From contig CAAHDV010000242.1 in NCBI GenBank assembly GCA_900770535.1, positions 1 through 27,302 on the forward strand: a DNA stretch of 27,302 bases, given 5' to 3'. This document shows, one piece after another, positions 24,401 to 27,302 of the stretch. The notes beneath the pieces were generated by a model that was not told the origin of the DNA, made no database searches, and worked only from the letters and a program-made list of their open reading frames with translations. The position numbers and the translations under genes were made by a program. This stretch comes from Lachnospiraceae bacterium. Its GTDB lineage: Bacteria > Bacillota > Clostridia > Lachnospirales > Lachnospiraceae. Numbering within the stretch: position 1 is the first letter of the stretch; the number at the start of each line of letters is the position of its first letter.

Positions 24401-25472
24401 ATTTTTCTTTGAAGGAAGCAATGTGGGCGCTGCCGTCCAGGCTCAGGGCGGCCTTCTCGACGTAGCGCTCCTTCTCGTCTGCTGCGCCGGTTCCAGCCGT
24501 TTTTCCCGCAGTCTCCACACCTGCTGCTCCGGTTCCAGCCCCAGCTGCTGCCTCGCCGGTCACATTCCGCTCGCAAATACAGGTCTTGATCTGGAACTTT
24601 TCTCTTCTTGTCTTGTTATATTTAATGAAAATCCGCTCATCATCTTTCTGAAGCTGTTTCGGATCTGCGCTCCAGAATACCAGATAGGAGTTAGCGTACA
24701 AGTCAAACAAACCTGCTTCGCAGACCGTATCAAACTTCTCCCCCTGCTCCATCATGTGGTACGGCGGATAATCGTAAGCCGGTGTCACGCGGGTTAAATC
24801 GCCCTTTTTCGGCAGATAGGCGTCAGAGTAGATGCTGACCGGGGTCTTATAGTCCGGCATCGGATAATAAAACTTCAGTGCGCCATTCTCCTCGGCCATG
24901 CTCTGGTTTTCTTTATCTCCACAAAGCAGCTCCATCAGCTGGCGCTTGGTCAGCGCGTTCTCTTCTTCCACGGTTCCCGCAAAATATTTCATGCCAAGAG
25001 CATTGGCGGAAGCCACAATCAGAATGCCCTCTGGCTTTAACAGCGCCTTGGCTGCATGAATGTGATCCTCATAGGGAGCGGTCAGCGTTCCCGCAAAGAT
25101 CACATAGTCGTACTTTTTGCCCTCAGCACAGGCCTCAGCCGCGTAACCGGTCAGGCTGTCCTTGTGGTAATGGATGTTGGCCGCGCCCGGATAACGCTGT
25201 CTTACCGTCTCCAGTGCGGATTCGGTGTCATCCAGAACCGTCACTGCGCTCACGCTGGAACGCAGAAGTCCCGTCAGCGCACCGTAATCGGCACCCACCT
25301 GAAGAACCTCCGCCTCCGGCTCGAAGTCATACCACTCAAGCAGCAATTCCCGCTGGGAAGAGAGGGCATATAACAGGTCCAGCCGGTGGTTGTCCTTTAA
25401 GATGGAGCGGATGTCTCCGCGGTGCTCGGAAAGGAGCGCCTGTATCTCATCATCGATCTTTCTCATGTTCAT
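21414..25472 (-). CDS. 1352-residue fusion: methyltransferase, kinase-like, coiled coil, GT2 and GT-B glycosyltransferase
   Basis: Domains in order. (1) About 40-190: class I SAM methyltransferase, with motif I VLQVGADYGALTG (56-68), acidic VTVLDD (77-82), YDYVIFAG (121-128) and LLKPEGILIV (144-153). (2) About 280-530: a kinase-like region, with N-lobe-like strands interrupted by an Ala/Gly/Thr-rich insert (307-332), then a catalytic-loop-like DALFEN (462-467) and CLDYEWVF (477-484), whose D479 sits where the DFG Asp is expected. (3) About 560-635: coiled coil. (4) About 712-960: GT2, with VSIIIPVYNQ, IADDVSTDAT and FLNNDT. (5) About 978-1352: GT-B/GT4-like, with LFVGGFAHPPNADA (1177-1190) and VVPLRYGAGVKGKVVEA (1259-1275). 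Domains 1-3 recall WbdD-type chain terminators; 4-5 are typical glycan synthases. ATG 25472 follows GAGG at a long 10-base spacing; an ATG two codons later is possible. The kinase-like reading is inference from motifs. Confidence 0.9.
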   Translation of the reverse strand: MNMRKIDDEIQALLSEHRGDIRSILKDNHRLDLLYALSSQRELLLEWYDFEPEAEVLQVGADYGALTGLLRSSVSAVTVLDDTESALETVRQRYPGAANIHYHKDSLTGYAAEACAEGKKYDYVIFAGTLTAPYEDHIHAAKALLKPEGILIVASANALGMKYFAGTVEEENALTKRQLMELLCGDKENQSMAEENGALKFYYPMPDYKTPVSIYSDAYLPKKGDLTRVTPAYDYPPYHMMEQGEKFDTVCEAGLFDLYANSYLVFWSADPKQLQKDDERIFIKYNKTRREKFQIKTCICERNVTGEAAAGAGTGAAGVETAGKTAGTGAADEKERYVEKAALSLDGSAHIASFKEKYEKLTKQHRTLKVAEPKFAEHRNSVYFPYLVGQTCAEKLGEQLEGGQLPLDVLQIVMNQIYDISPECRSAFVRTEEFDEVFGADLTEEEQDLLLSDTACEVSNIDALFENMLMTREGIYCLDYEWVFLFPVPEHFVKYRILYYFYEQYSSVLKQLTLDQILGYFGITPEMAEVYRKMEVNFQNYVHGENQELYLGNYMVYSRTVRDIRQTESDLARARERIEQMKIHSREKDVTIRKITEVQRLTNNHVTNLEAIIHNHEHEIGEMAKTLNYLNKHEAILFKIRRKLGDKFNQKYPKGSMERKKLHYKKEYMLHPLRSMKLYSTPEGRNLRDGDFNIGEIYREHGRLKFEQVENPTVSIIIPVYNQIHYTYACLLSILEHTKDISYEVIIADDVSTDATEHLSEYAEGLVICRNSTNQGFLRNCNNAARHARGKYVMFLNNDTQVTENWLSSLVQLIESDPTIGMVGSKLVYPDGRLQEAGGIIWSDGSGWNYGRLDNPDKPEYNYVKDVDYISGAAILLSNELWNQIGGFDTRFAPAYCEDSDLAFEVRKAGYRVVYQPKSKVIHFEGVSNGTDVQGTGLKRYQIANSKKLKEKWADEFAKQCENDGNPDPFRARERSMGKPIILVVDHYVPTYDKDAGSKTTYQYLKMFLKKGYVVKFLGDNFMNEEPYTSELEQMGIEVLYGPEYQVKIWDWLRDHGDDIAVAYLNRPHIASKYIDYILDNTDIKVIYYGHDLHWLRESREYQITKDPKIREDAEYWKSIEFTLMSKAAASYYPSYIERDAIHEIDPTINVKDITAYVFDEFKSDIQEDFAKRNGLLFVGGFAHPPNADAVLWFAKDIYPRIRQQMEASGQVPPEFIVVGSKVTDEIKALQQPGNGIIIKGFVSEEELSELYATCRVVVVPLRYGAGVKGKVVEAIYNGAPIVTTSIGAEGIPQVEDVLLVEDEPEAFAETVTRLYQSPEGCKALCEKTQSYIRTHFSMDAAWKVIEDDFKR

Positions 25473-25499
25473 GTTTCAAAAACCTCTTTCTTATGTTCA
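25457..25499. repeat. 15-bp imperfect direct repeat spanning the start of the 1352-residue gene
   Basis: TCTTTCTCATGTTCA (25457-25471) and TCTTTCTTATGTTCA (25485-25499) match at 14 of 15 bases, 28 bp apart. The first copy holds the first codons of the large gene. It looks like a small local duplication. Confidence 0.6.
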
Positions 25500-25544
25500 C
25501 GTTCGTTGTTCGCCATGTTTGCGTTTCGATCCTGTCGTTTCCGG

Positions 25545-25592
25545 TCTCACGCATTTCCCGGCATGTTTTTTCTCCATCTCACGCATTCCCGG
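25545..25592. repeat. 16-17-bp direct repeat at the 3' end of the ABC ATPase gene
   Basis: TCTCACGCATTTCCCGG (25545-25561) and TCTCACGCATTCCCGG (25577-25592) are identical except for one T. The second copy contains the stop codon of the ATPase gene. With the neighbouring repeat this suggests the 106-bp gap grew by short duplications. Confidence 0.65.
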
Positions 25593-26958
25593 TTTCCGAG
25601 TTCCCGGAGCCCGCCGGTTTCAGCACTGCCTCCACCTCGGATTCCATATCATAAACACCCACGGTATTCTTATTGGAAATGACCGTGATATTTGCCACAT
25701 CGTACAGACGGTGGTACACGGTGTGCTCGCCCTGCTCAAAGCCGGTGCAGCTCATGGAAAGCAGATACTCACCGCCCTGAAGGGTCATCTTCTGGCGGAA
25801 GTTCACCTCGTACTCATCACCGTTTTTCACAGGACGGATCTCGGCGCCCTCAAACATGGTGTTGGTGCCGGTTAAGTCCGCGCCCTTCTTATCTTTAATG
25901 GTATAAGTAAAGATCGGCGCCTGGATACTGTCATGGAAACGAATCTTTTCTTTGATGGTGAAATACTCACCCTTTAACAGCAGGTTCGTTAAGTTGCCCC
26001 GCTCATCAAACATGCCAAGGTCATAGATTTCGGCCTTGCCGTTGCCGTACTCAGTGCGGTTCGGGTTGATGGTGATTTTGTCTTTCATGAGGCCGCTGTG
26101 CACTGTTTTTTCTTCAATATTTTTTTCTGGAACATTATCTTTTGTTTCTGCTCCATTGTCCATCCCGCCGGAAAAATCATTCATCTCCAGCAGTTCTTCT
26201 TCCAGGTCATCCATCTGGTTGGCCAGGATCTTCTTGTAGAGATCTACCATCTTGCCCGGCGCGCCCTCAGCCACATAATGGCCCTTATTCAAAAGCACCA
26301 CCCGGTCACAGTATTTGATGACACTGCCCATATCATGGGTAACCATAAGAATGGTGGTTCCGTTCTTTCGGATTTCCTCCATGCGGCGGTAGCACTTGGA
26401 CTGGAAGAACACGTCTCCCACAGAAAGTGCCTCATCCACAATCAGGATTTCCGGCTCTACATTAATAGACAGCGCAAAAGCCAGCCGCACAAACATACCG
26501 CTGGAATAGGTTTTCACCGGCTGGTAAACGAAATCTCCAATATCGGCAAACTCCAGAATATCCGGGAGTTTTTCATCCATCTGCTTTTTGGAGAAGCCCA
26601 TCATAGTTCCGTTCATATAGATATTCTCAATGCCGGTGTAATCCATGTTGAAGCCCGCTCCCAGCTCCAGAAGCGCCGAGATGACTCCGCTCACCCGGAC
26701 CTGACCGCTGGTTGGCGTCAGCACTCCGGTGATAATTTTTAAAATAGTTGATTTGCCGGAACCATTCGTTCCGATGATGCCTACCGTCTCGCCCTTCTTT
26801 ACATTGAATGAAATATCACTCAGCGCAAAAAAGTCCTTGTGGTAGTTTTTGTGGGTTAAGCTGAGGGATTCCTTCAGCCGGTCAATCGGCTTGTCATACA
26901 GCTTATATATCTTGCTCACGTCCTGTACCTGGATCGCGTATTCGTTATTTGAAGACAT
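25579..26958 (-). CDS. Polysaccharide ABC exporter ATPase, Wzt-type with C-terminal carbohydrate-binding-like domain
   Basis: 459 residues. The N-terminal ATPase has Walker A GTNGSGKST (63-71), signature YSSGMFVRLAFAL (151-163), Walker B ILIVDE (171-176) and the H-loop VTHD (206-209). Such N-termini belong to the TagH/Wzt/KpsT group, which powers export of teichoic acids, O-antigens and capsules. A linker (about 240-290) leads to a beta-rich C-terminal domain (about 295-445) resembling the Wzt carbohydrate-binding domain, which in O-antigen systems reads the chain-terminating cap. ATG at 26958 follows AAGGAA. It is the first gene of the operon, with the methyltransferase/kinase-like fusion next. 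The membrane partner (Wzm-like) is not in the window. Confidence 0.93.
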   Translation of the reverse strand: MSSNNEYAIQVQDVSKIYKLYDKPIDRLKESLSLTHKNYHKDFFALSDISFNVKKGETVGIIGTNGSGKSTILKIITGVLTPTSGQVRVSGVISALLELGAGFNMDYTGIENIYMNGTMMGFSKKQMDEKLPDILEFADIGDFVYQPVKTYSSGMFVRLAFALSINVEPEILIVDEALSVGDVFFQSKCYRRMEEIRKNGTTILMVTHDMGSVIKYCDRVVLLNKGHYVAEGAPGKMVDLYKKILANQMDDLEEELLEMNDFSGGMDNGAETKDNVPEKNIEEKTVHSGLMKDKITINPNRTEYGNGKAEIYDLGMFDERGNLTNLLLKGEYFTIKEKIRFHDSIQAPIFTYTIKDKKGADLTGTNTMFEGAEIRPVKNGDEYEVNFRQKMTLQGGEYLLSMSCTGFEQGEHTVYHRLYDVANITVISNKNTVGVYDMESEVEAVLKPAGSGNSETGNA

Positions 26959-27080
26959 GATATTCCTTTCATCCGCAGAGCCGCAAAAGCTGCGTTTTTC
27001 TTCTCACAAATGCCCAAAAACGGGGGCACTTTTCCGCCCATCTGGCCCTGCAGGCCGCAATACGGGTAATTTACCACGAC

Positions 27081-27109
27081 AGTATACCATTAATTTTCAT
27101 CAGGTGCAA
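27081..27109 (-). promoter_or_regulatory. Sigma-A promoter of the 13-gene glycan operon
   Basis: On the minus strand TTGCAC (27109-27104) and TATACT (27086-27081) are separated by exactly 17 bp, and TG plus one base precedes the -10 (extended -10). The predicted start, near 27074, leaves a leader of about 115 bases before the ATPase gene. The leader can form a small TGCCC/GGGCA hairpin and has no T tract. The 282 bp between 26959 and 27240 hold no gene: only this promoter, its leader, the upstream palindrome and the terminator. Confidence 0.75.
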
Positions 27110-27119
27110 GGCAAGCGAG

Positions 27120-27129
27120 GGTGCGCACC
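27120..27129. promoter_or_regulatory. 10-bp perfect palindrome just upstream of the operon promoter
   Basis: GGTGCGCACC is perfectly self-complementary and lies 10 bp upstream of the -35. The decamer TAATTTTCAT occurs on each side (27091-27100 and 27131-27140), exactly 40 bp apart. The position suits a regulator site, but no regulator gene is adjacent in the window. Confidence 0.35.
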
Positions 27130-27173
27130 ATAATTTTCATAAAAATGTTAGAATTGCTATCTTGTAAAACCAC

Positions 27174-27216
27174 GAAAATGCCGGGCGGCGCCATTTAGCG
27201 CCTGCCCGGCATTTTC
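27174..27216. terminator. Strong hairpin terminator before the glycan operon
   Basis: GAAAATGCCGGGC (27174-27186) pairs perfectly with GCCCGGCATTTTC (27204-27216), and the inner GCGC/GCGC extends the stem. Leftward it follows the stop at 27241 of the gene entering from the right, so it most likely ends that gene and insulates the glycan operon, which has its own promoter. Confidence 0.82.
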
Positions 27217-27240
27217 TATATTCAAATCAATTTTTATTTT

Positions 27241-27302
27241 TTAAAGATGTAGCACGCGGTCGCGGATCTCCTGTGTCCGGCCCTGGTTCCAGAACTGGGT
27301 TC
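27241..27302 (-). CDS. C-terminal end of an unidentified leftward gene
   Basis: One minus-strand frame stays open from the right edge to TAA at 27243-27241 and gives 19 residues ending EIRDRVLHL, with a natural, hydrophilic composition. The stop is followed 25 bp later by the strong terminator at 27174-27216, as expected for a real gene end. Nothing in 19 residues identifies the family. The end is hydrophilic and could follow almost any fold. Confidence 0.5.
   Translation of the reverse strand, partial: TQFWNQGRTQEIRDRVLHL

Noticed and set aside
24878-25875. Long rightward frames at 24878-25654 and 25390-25875
   Set aside because: Both are antisense to the large fusion and ABC ATPase genes and cross the operon spacer; their translations are Pro/Ser/Arg-rich or featureless.
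1-27302. CRISPR array, tRNA, rRNA, IS element, phage gene or frameshifted gene
   Set aside because: No regularly spaced repeats, cloverleaf sequences, transposase motifs or broken frames were seen; all main genes are intact apart from those cut by the window edges.

Overview
The window is about 50-55% GC by eye, densely packed, and carries genes typical of an anaerobic, fermentative Gram-positive bacterium of the Lachnospiraceae/Clostridia type: a PanF-like Na+/solute symporter with a DUF997-like partner, a YdiF-type CoA-transferase, a BCCT transporter, LicD, and a large cell-surface glycopolymer operon. This taxonomic guess is an inference from gene content and from purine-rich Shine-Dalgarno sequences; there is no rRNA or marker gene here. 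No tRNA, rRNA, CRISPR array, insertion sequence or phage gene was found.

Left part (1-10330), mixed metabolism and transport. A truncated AGCS-family Na+/amino-acid symporter (leftward) lies divergent to a cytosolic zinc-dependent phospholipase-C-like protein (rightward). Next is a leftward four-gene operon (CoA-transferase, crotonase-fold enzyme, small DUF997-like membrane protein, PanF-like Na+ symporter), divergent to a LuxR-type regulator. Together these look like a self-contained module: import a carboxylate, activate it with CoA, then (de)hydrate it. The substrate is unknown. A membrane-anchored metallo-beta-lactamase-fold hydrolase (leftward) and a BCCT transporter (rightward) complete this part. 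Strong hairpin terminators sit at 2082-2131, 7379-7427 and 10292-10325.

Right part (10350-26958), one long leftward surface-glycan operon of 13 genes behind a good sigma-A promoter at 27081-27109. In transcription order: Wzt-type ABC ATPase with a C-terminal carbohydrate-binding-like domain; a 1352-residue protein that reads as methyltransferase + kinase-like + coiled coil + GT2 + GT-B; hddC, hddA, gmhB, gmhA (the complete set for GDP-D-glycero-alpha-D-manno-heptose); a GT2; a multi-membrane GT-C-like protein; rfbF, rfbG, rfbH (glucose-1-P to CDP-4-keto-6-deoxyglucose, then 3-deoxygenation); licD; and a GtrB-like polyprenyl-phosphate glycosyltransferase. Several starts were moved inward to the codon with a well-placed Shine-Dalgarno.

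How it works together (inference): the operon makes two unusual activated sugars (GDP-heptose and a CDP-dideoxysugar precursor), assembles a glycan on the inner membrane face, probably ends or caps the chain with the methyltransferase/kinase protein, and exports it by an ABC route whose ATPase may recognise the cap. LicD and the GtrB/GT-C pair would add phospho- and sugar decorations. The permease partner of the ATPase and the reductase partner of RfbH are not in the window. The most interesting object is the 1352-residue protein: its methyltransferase-kinase-coiled-coil order resembles the WbdD chain terminators of Gram-negative O-antigen systems, here fused to two glycosyltransferases and encoded next to a Wzt-like ATPase.
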